Source: Leucobacter ruminantium (GTDB taxonomy: Bacteria > Actinomycetota > Actinomycetes > Actinomycetales > Microbacteriaceae). From it: 64,000 nt of DNA. The stretch is from NCBI RefSeq assembly GCF_017565705.1, contig NZ_JAGDYL010000001.1, positions 310,001 to 374,000 on the forward strand, in the 5' to 3' direction. Shown here piece by piece: positions 15,558 to 25,637 of the stretch. A model generated the notes under the pieces. The model did not search any database and was not told where the DNA came from. It worked only from the letters and a program-made list of their open reading frames with translations. Numbering within the stretch: position 1 is the first letter of the stretch; each line of letters starts with the position of its first letter. A program made the translations under genes and the position numbers.

Positions 15558-16927
15558 ATCGTCACCACCAGGAAGCCGATGGCGAGCGCTTCGATCACGG
15601 TGCCCGCCGTGATCGCCGCGAGCAGCAGGCGCCCCTGGGAGACCGGCACGCTGCCCATCGTCTCGCCCGTGCGCCCGTTCACCGCGATGTAGTGCACCAT
15701 GCCGCGCCCCCGCTCGACGTGGTAGTAGGAGTAGAGCCACACCGGCAGATACATCGATACCCAGCGGGTGCCTTTCACCTCGAGCCGCTCATGCTCCCAG
15801 CGCACGCCGCGACCGTAGCCGGACACCGAGGCGGCGACCTCCGATCGCCCGATCGAGAGCAGTTGGTGCTCGAGCACCGGCTGGATCGCCGAGACATCCT
15901 GGTCGCGCCGCTCCGACGTGAAGCCCGTGAGGTAGCTGGCGTTCCACCGCACCGCGTTCTTGGTGTCGAACGGCAGGATCGTGTTGATGATGTTGTTGGT
16001 GTTGACGAACGCGTTCATGTCGGCCCGCTCCGCCGAAGACTCGATGGTGAGGTCGTCGACGGTGAAGTCGACGTGCCGCTGCACCTGATAGACGTCGGCG
16101 TCGTAGTAGGTCTCCTTGTCGTCGCCGCTCCCCCGGGTGTATCGGCGGGTCTCCACCTCGCCGTAGCCCCACACATCGGCGGAGGCGTTGCCGTCGACGA
16201 CCATGTAGGGCAGGTAGACCCCCACGACGTTCTCGGGAGTGAACTCGCTCTTGAAGCGCCGGTGCGCGAACATGCGGCGCTTGCCCGCGAACTCCCTGAT
16301 GCGCTCCACGGCCTGCGCGTGCGTGAGGGCGAACGGCAGCACCGCATCGGGCACGGCCCCGTTGGGGACCTGATCGTTGACGGTGAGCACGTGCCTGCAC
16401 CAGTGGCAGCGCGCCGACATGGCCTGCGCCGTGTTGACCACGACCTCCGCTCCGCAACCCCCGCACTTCAGCGTGAGCACCCCGGAGACGGCCGGGTCGA
16501 TATCGGCTGCACCCGAGGCGATGATCGTGCCGCTCAACTGCGAGAGGTCTCCGTCGCCGGAGATGACGGGGTCGATCTGCGCCTCGGCCCACTCGTAGCG
16601 GCAGAAGAGGCAGATGAGCATCCCCGTCGCCGGGCGCAGTTGGATCTCGGTGGATCCGCACCGCGGGCAGCGGTTCACGCCGTCGTCCAGCCGTCTGTTC
16701 TCCGTGTCGATGGTAGCCGGCTGCGGCGGAGCGAGCGCCTCCGGCAGTTGCGCGGCGGAGGGCGAGGGATCGGCACCGGCCGGCTGCGTCCCCGCGTTTG
16801 CCGGTGCGGCGCCGACTTCGATGGGCGGCACGGCGGAAGCCGGCACCTGCGGCGCGGCGGGCTGGGGAAGGGGCGGCGGAGGGGCTCCCTCGCCGCCGAT
16901 CCCCGCTCCCTCGGGCGACTCGTTCAT
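15554..16927 (-). CDS. TFIIB-type zinc-ribbon membrane protein (YdjG-like)
   Basis: This 457-residue protein has a Pro/Ala-rich N-terminus (1-75) and two zinc ribbons: Cys87/Cys90 with Cys106/Cys109, and Cys155/Cys158 with Cys174/Cys177. A long soluble domain follows (about 185-420), then a C-terminal transmembrane segment (about 432-455, LLAAITAGTVIEALAIGFLV). It resembles the TFIIB-zinc-ribbon protein family represented by Bacillus subtilis YdjG, encoded beside the SPFH protein YdjI. Here too an SPFH gene lies 16 bp upstream. It is probably a membrane-stress or membrane-organisation partner; the biochemical role is not known. Confidence 0.85.
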   Translation of the reverse strand: MNESPEGAGIGGEGAPPPPLPQPAAPQVPASAVPPIEVGAAPANAGTQPAGADPSPSAAQLPEALAPPQPATIDTENRRLDDGVNRCPRCGSTEIQLRPATGMLICLFCRYEWAEAQIDPVISGDGDLSQLSGTIIASGAADIDPAVSGVLTLKCGGCGAEVVVNTAQAMSARCHWCRHVLTVNDQVPNGAVPDAVLPFALTHAQAVERIREFAGKRRMFAHRRFKSEFTPENVVGVYLPYMVVDGNASADVWGYGEVETRRYTRGSGDDKETYYDADVYQVQRHVDFTVDDLTIESSAERADMNAFVNTNNIINTILPFDTKNAVRWNASYLTGFTSERRDQDVSAIQPVLEHQLLSIGRSEVAASVSGYGRGVRWEHERLEVKGTRWVSMYLPVWLYSYYHVERGRGMVHYIAVNGRTGETMGSVPVSQGRLLLAAITAGTVIEALAIGFLVVTM

Positions 16928-16943
16928 CGGGATCGGCGTCGCG

Positions 16944-18161
16944 TCAGAGACCCAGCAGCTTCGCCTTGGCCGCGTTGTAGTCGTCCTCCGTGATGAGCCC
17001 CGCGTCGAGCATCGACTTCATCTGGGTGAGCTTGGCCACGGGATCCTCGGCCGCGGGAGCGGCTTCGGCCGGTGCGGCGGGCGGAGCCGCCGTTGCGGGT
17101 GCGGCCTGCTGCGGCGCCGACTGCGCACCCACGCCGGGAACCGGCTGCTGCAACCCGCCCAGACCGGCGGTCCCCGCGGCCATGCCCATCCCGAAGATGC
17201 CGCCGGCACCCGCGTTCTCGCCCGCGGCCTCGAAGCCCGCTGCCACCGAGGCCTGCAGATTCGAGTTGCCCCGCGCCCCCGAGAGCGCGTCCGCGCGCTG
17301 CACGTTCTTCAGCAGCTCGCGCGTGTTCTCGTCGTACTCGATCGCGATGATCGCGGTCGCCGCGATCTCGAGGCCCCGGGCCGAGCTCCACTGATAGTTC
17401 TGCTCCACCGCGGCCGACAGACTCTGCGCGAACCCCACCGAGTCCTGCTGGATCTTCGTGATCCGGTTCCCCTTCGCAGGATCGTTCGTGTACATCGAGA
17501 ACGCCGGGGCGAGCGACCCGACGACCTCGTTGAACAGCTGCGACGCCGCATCGTTGTCGATGTCCGTGAAGTCGAAGACCTGTCCGGGCTCGAGATACTT
17601 CGCCGGCACGAACGCCTTGACGAACAGGATCGGATCGGAGATCTTCAGCGTGTACGTGCCGCGGGTGATCGCGCCCACCTGCGCGTTCAGGTAGGCGTCG
17701 TCCCAGTAGATCTCCGACTGCGTGCCGAAGCGGTTGTTCGGCAGCTCCTTCAGCGCGACGAAGTATGCGCGCTGCTGGGCGCCGGGGCGGCCGCCGAACT
17801 TGAAGCGCTCCCAGGAGGTCGTGATGAGCGGGCTGACGATGCCGTTGCCCGCGAAGATCGACTGCGAATCCTGCGCCTCGGAGTTCCACTCGTAGGCGCC
17901 CGCCTCGGCGGCGAAGCCCGTGATCGCGCCATCCTGCATCAGGATCAGCCCGTACCCCTCGGGCACGAGAATCCTGCTGCCGTTCGTGATCACGCCGTCG
18001 GAACCCCGGGTGTTCGACCCGCGCCCCGCGTTCTGCCCCTGCGGCACCGCGGAGAACAGCGCCGCCGTCGGCGCGAGACCGCTCGGCACCGTGTAGAAGT
18101 CTTTCCACTGATCGGCGAGCGTGCCGCCGATCGCCCCGACCGCAGCCTGAATCAGTCCCAT
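16944..18161 (-). CDS. SPFH-domain (virion-core/YdjI-like) protein with C-terminal SHOCT module
   Basis: This 405-residue protein has an SPFH/band-7-like domain at about 40-280 (GITNGSRILVPEGYGLILMQ-type strands, then a helical region). A flexible Gly/Ala/Pro linker (about 300-375) follows, then a C-terminal SHOCT helix pair, KLTQMKSMLDAGLITEDDY. There is no transmembrane segment, so membrane association is peripheral. The start MGLIQ is preferred over an ATG 12 bp upstream because GGAG sits 6 nt before it. Family members in Bacillus (YdjI) work with PspA-type and zinc-ribbon proteins; no PspA gene is seen here. Confidence 0.88.
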   Translation of the reverse strand: MGLIQAAVGAIGGTLADQWKDFYTVPSGLAPTAALFSAVPQGQNAGRGSNTRGSDGVITNGSRILVPEGYGLILMQDGAITGFAAEAGAYEWNSEAQDSQSIFAGNGIVSPLITTSWERFKFGGRPGAQQRAYFVALKELPNNRFGTQSEIYWDDAYLNAQVGAITRGTYTLKISDPILFVKAFVPAKYLEPGQVFDFTDIDNDAASQLFNEVVGSLAPAFSMYTNDPAKGNRITKIQQDSVGFAQSLSAAVEQNYQWSSARGLEIAATAIIAIEYDENTRELLKNVQRADALSGARGNSNLQASVAAGFEAAGENAGAGGIFGMGMAAGTAGLGGLQQPVPGVGAQSAPQQAAPATAAPPAAPAEAAPAAEDPVAKLTQMKSMLDAGLITEDDYNAAKAKLLGL

Positions 18162-18292
18162 CGCACACTCCATCGTCGTAGCCGAGATTCTGGCTCACAG
18201 TGTAGCGACGTGACCGACCCGGGGCTAGTGGGCGGGTCGGCCGGATGCCTCCGACGGAATATGCTGAATAGGCGATGAACGAAGGAGCAGAG

Positions 18293-19147
18293 ATGAGCGA
18301 GACGCCGAAGAAGAAGGTCGTGCGCGTCGAGAGCGCCAAGGCATCGACGACCGAAGGGACCGGCACCGATGAGCCTGTCTGGACCCCCGAGCCGGAGGCC
18401 AAGGCGAAGGCGACCCGGCTCCGCTGGATCTCCTGGGCCGCGTGGGCCGTCGCGATCGGCCTCGAACTGTTCGCCATCTTCTGGGTGCTCAAGCAGGTGC
18501 CGGTGAACCTCTGGCTGCTCATCGGCATCATCGTCGTGACCGGCGCCCTCTCGGTCGCGGGCTCGCTGTGCTGGAAGCAGGCGAACCGCCTCGACCCCGC
18601 GTCCAAGCGCGACGCGGTTCGATTCTTCGTGCAGAACCAGCTCGGAGCGATCGTGGCGATCGTGGCCTTCCTGCCTCTCATCATCCTGATCTTCCTGAAC
18701 AAGAACATGGACGGCAAGCAGAAGGCCATCGCCGGCGGCATCGGCATCGTGGTGCTGCTCATCGCCACCGCCTTCGGCATCTCCTACCAGTCCCCCTCGC
18801 AGGAGCAGTACGCCGAGGAGACCAACATCGTGCAGCAGCTCACCGGCGAGGACCGCGTGTTCTGGGTGAAGGGCGGCTCGGTGTTCCACGTCTGCGAGGC
18901 CGTGCCCGACGTGAACAAGGAGTCCCAGGACGGGCAGATCTACGAGGGCACCGTCGCCGCGGCCCACGAGTCGGGCAAGGATCGCCTCACCAAGCGCTGG
19001 CAGAGCGAGGCCGTGAACTACTGCGGGTACACGCAGGCGCAGGTCGACGAGGTCGAGGCCGTGCTCTCGGGCGAGGCACCGGCGAGCGATGTCATCCGCG
19101 ACACCGGCGAAACGGACCCTTCTCCGGCGGCAGGCGACTCGGAATAG
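18293..19147 (+). CDS. Hypothetical four-helix membrane protein
   Basis: This 284-residue protein has a basic cytoplasmic N-terminus (MSETPKKKVVRVES), four predicted helices between about 45 and 165 (WISWAAWAVAIGLELFAIFW; LWLLIGIIVVTGAL; AIVAIVAFLPLIILIFL; GGIGIVVLLIATAFG), and an exposed 120-residue C-terminal domain with two cysteines (VFHVCEAVPD, VNYCGY). The start at 18293 has AAGGAG at ideal spacing; the ATG at 18275 has none. It is divergent from the SPFH operon. I do not recognise a named family. Confidence 0.8.
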   Translation: MSETPKKKVVRVESAKASTTEGTGTDEPVWTPEPEAKAKATRLRWISWAAWAVAIGLELFAIFWVLKQVPVNLWLLIGIIVVTGALSVAGSLCWKQANRLDPASKRDAVRFFVQNQLGAIVAIVAFLPLIILIFLNKNMDGKQKAIAGGIGIVVLLIATAFGISYQSPSQEQYAEETNIVQQLTGEDRVFWVKGGSVFHVCEAVPDVNKESQDGQIYEGTVAAAHESGKDRLTKRWQSEAVNYCGYTQAQVDEVEAVLSGEAPASDVIRDTGETDPSPAAGDSE

Positions 19148-19204
19148 ACCGGCCACCCGCACGCCGGGATCTTCGCGTATCCCGCAAACCCCACTTCATA
19201 TGAT

Positions 19205-19223
19205 GAAGGTGAGGGTATCCTGA
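19205..19223 (+). promoter_or_regulatory. DtxR/IdeR-like iron box before irtA
   Basis: GAAGGTGAGGGTATCCTGA matches the iron-box consensus TTAGGTTAGSCTAACCTAA at 13 of 19 positions, including the core AGGTxAGGxTAxCCT. It overlaps a possible -10 (TATCCT) 48 bp before the irtA start. This supports iron-dependent repression of the siderophore transporter genes (inference; not tested). Confidence 0.6.
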
Positions 19224-19271
19224 TCTGGTGAGCGCGCACGCGCTCACGGATCGAGAGCGGAGGGGTGCGCG

Positions 19272-21983
19272 ATGGCGAAGCGCGGCTTTCAGGGGGCCAT
19301 GATGCGCACCATGCAGGTGCGGGATCACACGGTGACGGTCGTCTCCAAGGAGTTCCTCACCCCGAGCTTCCTCCGGGTGCACCTGCACTCCGACACGATC
19401 TTCGAGGACGCCGAGCTGGTGCCGACGGCATGGCTGCGCGGCTGGTTCCCCGACCACACCGGGCGCGACACCGAGCATCAGCGCGGCTACACCATCAGCT
19501 CGGGCGACGCCGAGACGGGTGACCTGGCGATCGACTTCGTGCTGCACGAGCCGGCCGGTCCCGCCTCCGCGTGGGCGCAGCGCTGCGAGCCGGGCGACGA
19601 GCTCTCGATGAACACGCTCGGCTCCTCGAAGTTCGAGCTGCCGGAGGAGCGGCCTGCCGGCTATCTGCTCGTGGGCGATGCGGCGGCCATTCCGGGCCTC
19701 GCCGGCATCATCGCCGCTCTGCCCGCCGACGTGCCGGTCGAGCTCTACCTCGAGCAGCACCACGACGACGACCGTCTCATTCCCATCCCCGAGCACCCGC
19801 TGCTGCGCACCCACTGGACGCCGCGCACGGGCCCGGATTCGCTCGCCCAGGCGATCGAGACGCGCGACTGGTCGGACTGGTACGTCTGGGCGACACCCGA
19901 GAGCGCCTCCCTCAAGCAGCTCCGATCCCGGCTGCGCGACGAGTTCGGCTTCCCGCGCAGCGAGATCCACGCGCAGGCCTACTGGATCGAAGGGCGCGCA
20001 ATGGGCAAGCTCCGCGGCAAGGACACCGAGCCGCAGAGCGCGGAGGCGGCCGGGCCCCCAGGGCCCGATCCCTCGCCGGCCGAGGAGCCCGCCGAGGCGG
20101 GGGCGGATCTCTCGACCGCGATCGGGGCTCCCCCGGCCGAGACGCCGACGACCGACGCCCCCGCAGCGGCGCAGGCGCCTGCCGGAACGACTCAGCAGCC
20201 GCCGAGGGGCGAGTGGCGAGCGGCCGCAGGATCGCGCCTGCTCGCTCCGCTGAAGCCCGTGTTCATCGCGGCCGGCGTGCTGCAGGCCGTGGTCACGCTG
20301 ATCGAGCTCGCGCCGTTCTTCCTGCTGATCGAGCTGTCGCGGAGGCTGCTCTCCGGCGGGTCGGACGGCGCCGGGCTGTGGGCGATCGGCGTCTGGGCGC
20401 TCGTGCTCGTCGGCCTCGGAGCGCTGCTGGGCGCCGCGCTGCTGCTGTGGCTGCACGCCGTCGACGCGCGCTTCGAGCGGGACCTGCGGGCGCGCCTGCT
20501 CGACAAGCTCGCCCGGCTGCCGCTCGGCTGGTTCGCGGCGCGCGGCTCGGCCCAGGTGAAGCGCGTGGTGCAGGACGACACCCTCGCGCTGCACTACCTC
20601 GTGACGCACGCGGTGAGCGACGCGGTCGCCGCAGTGGTCGCCCCGGTCGCCGTGCTGGTGTACCTCTTCGCAGTCGACTGGCGCCTCGCCCTGCTCATGT
20701 TCGTGCCGGTGCTCGTGTACGCCTTCACGATGTACCTGATGATCCTGCGTTCCTACGACGACACCCCGCGTGCGCTGAAGTGGGCCGAGCGCATGAACAC
20801 CGAGGCCGGCGCCTACCTCGACGGGCAGCCGGTGGTGCGCGTGTTCGGCGGGGCGGCGGCGTCGACGTTCCGCGCGCGCCTCGGCGAATACGTTGCGTTC
20901 CTGAACGCCTGGCAGCGGCCGTTCACCGGCCTCAAGACCCTCATGGATCTCGTGACGCGTCCGACCACGTTCCTGCTGCTCATCTGCGTGTTCGGCACGC
21001 TGTGGGTCGCGGGCGGCTCGATGGATCCGCTCGACCTGCTGCCGTTCCTCCTGCTCGGCACGACGTTCGGCTCGCGCCTGCTCGGTATCGGCTACGGCCT
21101 GTCGGGCCTCCGCGACGGCCTGCTCGCGGCGAAGCGGGTGCAAGTGGTGCTCGAGGAGCCGGAGCTCGCGGCGGCCCGTTCCGGCGCGGAAGAGAGGCCC
21201 GCGGGCGAGGGATCCGGGTCAGGCGCCCGCGGCGCCGTGCGGTTCGAGGGTGTCGGCTTCGCCTATCGCCGGGGATCTCCGGTGCTCCAGGACGTATCGC
21301 TGGCGCTCGAGCCTGGCACCGTGACGGCGCTCGTCGGCCCGTCCGGTGCGGGCAAGTCGACGCTCGCGGCGCTGCTCGCCCGCTTCCACGACGTCGGCGA
21401 GGGATCGATCAGTGTCGACGGCACCGACATCCGCGCCCTCACCGCTGACGAGCTCTACTCGAGGGTCGGCTTCGTCTTCCAGGAGACGCAGCTCGTGCAG
21501 GGCACGGTGCGCGAGAACATCGCGCTCGCCGACCCCGGCGCCGGCATGGAGCTCGTCGAGCGCGCCGCCCGCGCCGCGAACATCCACGAGCGCATCCTGC
21601 GTCTGCCGCAGGGCTACGACACCCCGCTCGGCCCTGACGCCGCGCTCTCGGGCGGCGAGCGGCAGCGGCTCACGATCGCCCGCGCCATCCTCGCAGACAC
21701 CCCGGTGCTCGTGCTCGACGAGGCCACGGCGTTCGCCGATCCCGAGTCGGAATTCCTCGTGCAGCAGGCGCTGGGCAGGCTCACCGCCGATCGCACCGTG
21801 CTCGTGATCGCGCACCGACTGCACACGATTGCCGGCGTCGACCGCATCGTCGTGCTCGACGGGGGCCGCATCGCCGAGAGCGGCCGCCACGACGAGCTGC
21901 TCGCGCGCGGCGGCAGATACCGGCAGCTCTGGGAAGCCGGGCAGCACGCCCGCCCCACCGCAGAAACGGAGACCATCCGATGA
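19272..21983 (+). CDS. irtA: IrtA-like fusion: siderophore-interacting FAD domain + ABC exporter-fold half-transporter
   Basis: This 903-residue membrane protein has a siderophore-interacting/ferric reductase domain at about 1-255 (flavin motif [21 protein letters not shown] for NAD(P)H). A low-complexity linker runs to about 315, then six transmembrane helices to about 610, then an NBD with Walker [10 protein letters not shown] (about 690), signature LSGGERQRL (about 792), VLVLDEAT and the H-loop. This is the architecture of mycobacterial IrtA, which imports ferric mycobactin/carboxymycobactin and reduces the iron at the membrane. It is coupled to irtB by ATGA. GGAGGGG precedes the start. 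Confidence 0.9.
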   Translation: MAKRGFQGAMMRTMQVRDHTVTVVSKEFLTPSFLRVHLHSDTIFEDAELVPTAWLRGWFPDHTGRDTEHQRGYTISSGDAETGDLAIDFVLHEPAGPASAWAQRCEPGDELSMNTLGSSKFELPEERPAGYLLVGDAAAIPGLAGIIAALPADVPVELYLEQHHDDDRLIPIPEHPLLRTHWTPRTGPDSLAQAIETRDWSDWYVWATPESASLKQLRSRLRDEFGFPRSEIHAQAYWIEGRAMGKLRGKDTEPQSAEAAGPPGPDPSPAEEPAEAGADLSTAIGAPPAETPTTDAPAAAQAPAGTTQQPPRGEWRAAAGSRLLAPLKPVFIAAGVLQAVVTLIELAPFFLLIELSRRLLSGGSDGAGLWAIGVWALVLVGLGALLGAALLLWLHAVDARFERDLRARLLDKLARLPLGWFAARGSAQVKRVVQDDTLALHYLVTHAVSDAVAAVVAPVAVLVYLFAVDWRLALLMFVPVLVYAFTMYLMILRSYDDTPRALKWAERMNTEAGAYLDGQPVVRVFGGAAASTFRARLGEYVAFLNAWQRPFTGLKTLMDLVTRPTTFLLLICVFGTLWVAGGSMDPLDLLPFLLLGTTFGSRLLGIGYGLSGLRDGLLAAKRVQVVLEEPELAAARSGAEERPAGEGSGSGARGAVRFEGVGFAYRRGSPVLQDVSLALEPGTVTALVGPSGAGKSTLAALLARFHDVGEGSISVDGTDIRALTADELYSRVGFVFQETQLVQGTVRENIALADPGAGMELVERAARAANIHERILRLPQGYDTPLGPDAALSGGERQRLTIARAILADTPVLVLDEATAFADPESEFLVQQALGRLTADRTVLVIAHRLHTIAGVDRIVVLDGGRIAESGRHDELLARGGRYRQLWEAGQHARPTAETETIR

Positions 21984-23710
21984 TCCGCGCCGTCCTCTCG
22001 CTCATGCCGGCCGGCAGCACCGGCCGCATCCTCGCGCACCTCGCCCTCACCGTCGTGAGCGTCGCCCTGCGGGCGGCGAGCGCCGTGCTGCTCCTGCCGC
22101 TGGTCTCGGCACTCTTCGGCGCGGCGCCTGCCGAGGCCTGGCCCTGGGTCGGATGGCTCGCGCTCGCCATCTCGGCCGGCTGGCTGATCGACTGGCTGAT
22201 CACGAGGATCGCCTTCGATCTCGGATTCGGCCTGCTCGACCACGGCCAGCAGGGCATCGCTGAACGGTTGAACCGCATCGGCCTCACGTGGTTCGACGCC
22301 GAGCGCACCCCCGTCGCTCGGCAGGCGGTGGCTTCGATCGGGCCCGAGCTGGTCGGTCTGTTCGTCTACCTGGCGACGCCGCTGCTCTCGGCGACGCTGC
22401 TGCCCGTCGGGATCGCGATCGCGCTCATGCCGATCTCATTGCCGCTCGGGCTCGCCGCGCTGGCCGGGGTGCCCGTGCTGCTCGGCGCGTACTGGCTCGC
22501 CGCGCGCCTGAGCCGCGCTGCCGATCGGGCGGCGAGCGAGGCCAACAGCGCACTGACCGAGCGGGTCATCGAGTTCGCCCGCACGCAGCAGGCGCTGCGC
22601 GCCGCCCGACGCGTGGAGGTCGAGCACAGCCACGTCGGCGCCGCGCTCGAGGCTCAGCACGGCGCGACCATGCGGCTGCTCACGATGCAGGTGCCCGGCC
22701 AGCTGGTGTTCAGTCTGGCGAGCCAGCTCGCGCTGCTGCTGCTCGCGGGCACCACCGTGTGGCTCGCGACGAGCGGCGGCATCGGCGCTCCCGAGGCGGT
22801 CGCGCTCATCGTCGTGATCGCGCGCTACCTCGAGCCGTTCACCGCGCTCTCCGGCCTCGCCGCCGCAACGGAGGGCACGCTCACCTCGCTGCGCCGCGTC
22901 CGCACCGTGCTCGAGGCGCCCGTCGTCGGCTCCGGCGACGTCGCTCTCGCCCCAGCCGCCCCGCCGCGGCTGGAGCTCCGCGGCGCCGCCTTCGCCTACG
23001 GCGAGGGATCGGCGCCCGTGCTCGACGACCTCGACCTCGTCTTCGAGCCGGGCACCACGACGGCCATCGTCGGGCCATCGGGATCGGGCAAGAGCACGAT
23101 CCTCGCCCTGCTGGCCGGGCTGCATCTGCCGACCGCAGGGACCGTGCTCGTCGACGGAGTGGACGCGGCCACCCTCGACGAGGACTCGCGCCGGGCGCTC
23201 TCCACCTTCGTGTTCCAGCACCCCTATCTCTTCGACACGAGCCTGCGCGAGAACCTGCTGGTCGGCGATCCGGGGGCCGACGAGTCGCGGGTGGAGACCG
23301 CCGCCGGTCTCGCGCGGGTCGACTCCATCGTCGACGGCCTGCCGGGCGGCTGGGACTGCCCGGTCGGCGAGGGCGGCTCCTCGCTCTCCGGAGGCGAACG
23401 GCAGCGCGTGTCGATCGCGCGGGCCCTGCTCAAGCCGGCGCCGGTGCTGCTCGTGGACGAGGCCACGAGCGCGCTCGACACGGAGAACGAGGCCGCGGTC
23501 GCCGCGGCGCTCGGAGGCGACCCGTTCCCTCGCACACGGGTGGTCGTGGCCCATCGGCTGTCGAGCATCCGGACGGCCGACCGGGTGGTGTTCGTCGATG
23601 ACGGCCGTGTCGTCGAGCAGGGCGGCTACGACGAGCTGCTCGCAGCCGGCGGTCGCTTCGCCGAGTTCCACGCGCAGCAGTACGCGGCAGCCGAGTGGCG
23701 CCTGCGCTGA
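21980..23710 (+). CDS. irtB: IrtB-like ABC half-transporter
   Basis: This 576-residue partner of the preceding protein has six transmembrane helices (about 10-310) and an NBD with [10 protein letters not shown]-loop (VFQHPYLFD), signature [22 protein letters not shown] and H-loop VVAHRL. It is expected to form the IrtAB heterodimer that imports iron-loaded siderophores although it has an exporter fold. The start codon overlaps the irtA stop. Assignment as IrtB rests on the partner's SIP fusion and the iron box; alone it would be called a generic ABC exporter. Confidence 0.88.
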   Translation: MIRAVLSLMPAGSTGRILAHLALTVVSVALRAASAVLLLPLVSALFGAAPAEAWPWVGWLALAISAGWLIDWLITRIAFDLGFGLLDHGQQGIAERLNRIGLTWFDAERTPVARQAVASIGPELVGLFVYLATPLLSATLLPVGIAIALMPISLPLGLAALAGVPVLLGAYWLAARLSRAADRAASEANSALTERVIEFARTQQALRAARRVEVEHSHVGAALEAQHGATMRLLTMQVPGQLVFSLASQLALLLLAGTTVWLATSGGIGAPEAVALIVVIARYLEPFTALSGLAAATEGTLTSLRRVRTVLEAPVVGSGDVALAPAAPPRLELRGAAFAYGEGSAPVLDDLDLVFEPGTTTAIVGPSGSGKSTILALLAGLHLPTAGTVLVDGVDAATLDEDSRRALSTFVFQHPYLFDTSLRENLLVGDPGADESRVETAAGLARVDSIVDGLPGGWDCPVGEGGSSLSGGERQRVSIARALLKPAPVLLVDEATSALDTENEAAVAAALGGDPFPRTRVVVAHRLSSIRTADRVVFVDDGRVVEQGGYDELLAAGGRFAEFHAQQYAAAEWRLR

Positions 23711-23834
23711 GCCTGACCGAAGCCGGTGGCCGCGCACTGCGCGCAGCCGCCTCGCAGCCGGCAGTCACCGTGTTTCGCGGGCGTATCGGAATCATCAGAC
23801 GCCGCCGCAACACGGCGTGCGCTGAGCTGGGGGC

Positions 23835-24512
23835 ATGCACCACGAAACGCTCCCCGTAGAACCAGCCGCCGTGCAGGGCCGGCCGTCCAGGCAGTCCTCC
23901 TCTCGGCCGTACCCGGTCGACGGCGCGGCAGCGCGCCGGCGTCAGCTGAGGCTCCTGGCCGTGCTGTTCGCGGTCTACCTGGCGCTCCTCGTGTGGGTCG
24001 TGCTCTGGAAGCTCGAGGCGCCGCACGTCGGTCGCGGCGGCCTCCGCCCCGTCAAGCTGATCCCGTTCGTCGCGGCCGGCACCGACGCCGCGAGCGACCC
24101 GTTCGAGGTCGCCGCCAACCTGATGCTCTTCCTGCCGTTCGGCGCCTACCTGAGGTGGCTGGCGCCGTCGTGCTCGTGGTGGGGTGCGACCGCTCTGGCC
24201 GCGGCGGCGAGCCTGCTCCTCGAAAGCGCGCAGTTCGCCCTGGCGATCGGCAGCTTCGACATCACCGATGTCATCGTCAACGCACTGGGCGGGCTCACCG
24301 GCTTCGCGCTCGCCTCGGTGCTGTCATGGCGCGCCCGTCGCACCCGCGCGGAGCGGGGCGGGCGGCGGGGCGGATCTCTCGCCTCCGCTGTGCGCTGGTG
24401 CGCCGTCGGCACGTGCGCGGCCCTGCTCGCCGTCGGCGCATTCGTCGCGTCCCCGGTGCACCTCGTGCGGCCCGACACCGGACCGCTCGTCGCACCGACG
24501 CAGGAGCGCTGA
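23835..24512 (+). CDS. VanZ-like membrane protein
   Basis: This 225-residue protein has a cytoplasmic N-terminus of about 35 residues, then helices at about 38-60 (LRLLAVLFAVYLALLVWVVLW), 98-118 and 122-180. The VanZ-family segments are LKLIPF-like (VKLIPFVAAG), ANLMLFLPFGAYLRWL and ESAQFALAIGSFDITDVIVNALGG. VanZ confers low-level teicoplanin resistance in enterococci, but most actinobacterial homologues have no proven role. A VanY-like gene and a two-component system lie nearby. Confidence 0.88.
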   Translation: MHHETLPVEPAAVQGRPSRQSSSRPYPVDGAAARRRQLRLLAVLFAVYLALLVWVVLWKLEAPHVGRGGLRPVKLIPFVAAGTDAASDPFEVAANLMLFLPFGAYLRWLAPSCSWWGATALAAAASLLLESAQFALAIGSFDITDVIVNALGGLTGFALASVLSWRARRTRAERGGRRGGSLASAVRWCAVGTCAALLAVGAFVASPVHLVRPDTGPLVAPTQER

Positions 24513-24557
24513 CCGCGGAGGTGATGTGACCGCGACCAGCGTCACCGGACATCCGCC

Positions 24558-25637
24558 TCAGTGTGCGGCCGGGAGCTCCACCGAGACCCGCAGACCGCCC
24601 TCGGAGATGGCTTCGAGACGCAGCCTCCCGTCGTGCGCGCGCACGATGCTCTGCACGATCGCGAGCCCCAGGCCGACCCCCGCGTGGTCGCTGCGCAGCC
24701 GGTCCGTGCCGCGTTTGAAGGGCTCGGTCAGGGTCGACAGCAGTTCCTCGCCGAGCCGTTCGCCGCTGTTCTCCACCGCGACGACGGCGACGCCGCCCTC
24801 CGACCCCGTGCTCACGCGCACGAATCCTCCGCTGGGCAGGTTGTGGACGATCGCGTTGTGGAGCAGGTTCGCGGTCATCTGCAGCAGGAGCGGCGGCGAG
24901 CCGGGCGCCCGCGTGATGTCGCCGGAGACCTCGACGTCGACCCCGTGCTTCTCGGCGAGCGGCAGCAGCGTCTCAGCGGCCTCCTCCGCGACGAGCGAGA
25001 GGTCGACGGGTTGCCTCGCGAACGACCGCTGCTCGGCCCGGCTCAGCAGCAGCAGGGCTTCGGTGAGCTCGATGGCGCGCGCATTGACCGCGCCGAGGCG
25101 CTCGATCAACTCGCCGCTGTCGCGCCCCGGATCCTTGCGGGCGACGTCGAGCAGGGTCTGGGTCACCGCGAGCGGCGTGCGAAGCTCGTGCGACGCGTTC
25201 GCGGCGAACCGCCGCTGCTCGGCGACGTGAGCCTCGAGCCGCTCGAGCATGGCGTCGAAGCCGTCGGCCAGTTCGCGGAACTCGTCGCGGCCGCCCTCCA
25301 GCTCGATCCGGTGCGAGAGCGACCCGGCCTCCGCCTTGCGCGTGGCCGCGGTGATGCGCCGCAGCGGCGCGAGCATGCGGCCCGCGAGGATCCAACCGCC
25401 GAGCAGTCCGAAGAGCAGCAGGAAGAGCACCGCCCACGCGGCGGCCGGCACGAAAGCCCGGATCAGGTCGAAACGGCCGGGGAAGAAGCCTTCGGCGCTG
25501 TGGGTCGCGTTCGGCGGCACGTAGCGCAGCAGGAACACCCAGACCACCGCGAGCAGCAGCGTGCCCGCGAGCAGCAGGAAACCGGCGTAGCTGAGGGTGA
25601 GCTTGAGGCGCACGCTCAGACCGGGCCGCCTATCCAC
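24558..25637 (-). CDS. Sensor histidine kinase (HAMP, HisKA, HATPase)
   Basis: This 359-residue inner-membrane kinase has transmembrane segments at about 15-37 and 62-88 flanking a very short extracellular loop (about 25 residues). A HAMP-like linker follows, then the phospho-acceptor His150 in NASHELRTPL and an ATPase domain with N-box LLHNAIVHN and G-box GVGLGLAIV. The chosen GTG start overlaps the end of the response-regulator gene by 8 bp; longer in-frame starts inside the regulator gene are less likely. The tiny sensor loop suggests sensing within the membrane. It pairs with the regulator directly upstream. Confidence 0.9.
   Translation of the reverse strand: MDRRPGLSVRLKLTLSYAGFLLLAGTLLLAVVWVFLLRYVPPNATHSAEGFFPGRFDLIRAFVPAAAWAVLFLLLFGLLGGWILAGRMLAPLRRITAATRKAEAGSLSHRIELEGGRDEFRELADGFDAMLERLEAHVAEQRRFAANASHELRTPLAVTQTLLDVARKDPGRDSGELIERLGAVNARAIELTEALLLLSRAEQRSFARQPVDLSLVAEEAAETLLPLAEKHGVDVEVSGDITRAPGSPPLLLQMTANLLHNAIVHNLPSGGFVRVSTGSEGGVAVVAVENSGERLGEELLSTLTEPFKRGTDRLRSDHAGVGLGLAIVQSIVRAHDGRLRLEAISEGGLRVSVELPAAH

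Noticed and set aside
19092-21143. A 683-codon open frame on the minus strand
   Set aside because: It is a shadow of irtA, with biased HRA/GER composition and no motifs.
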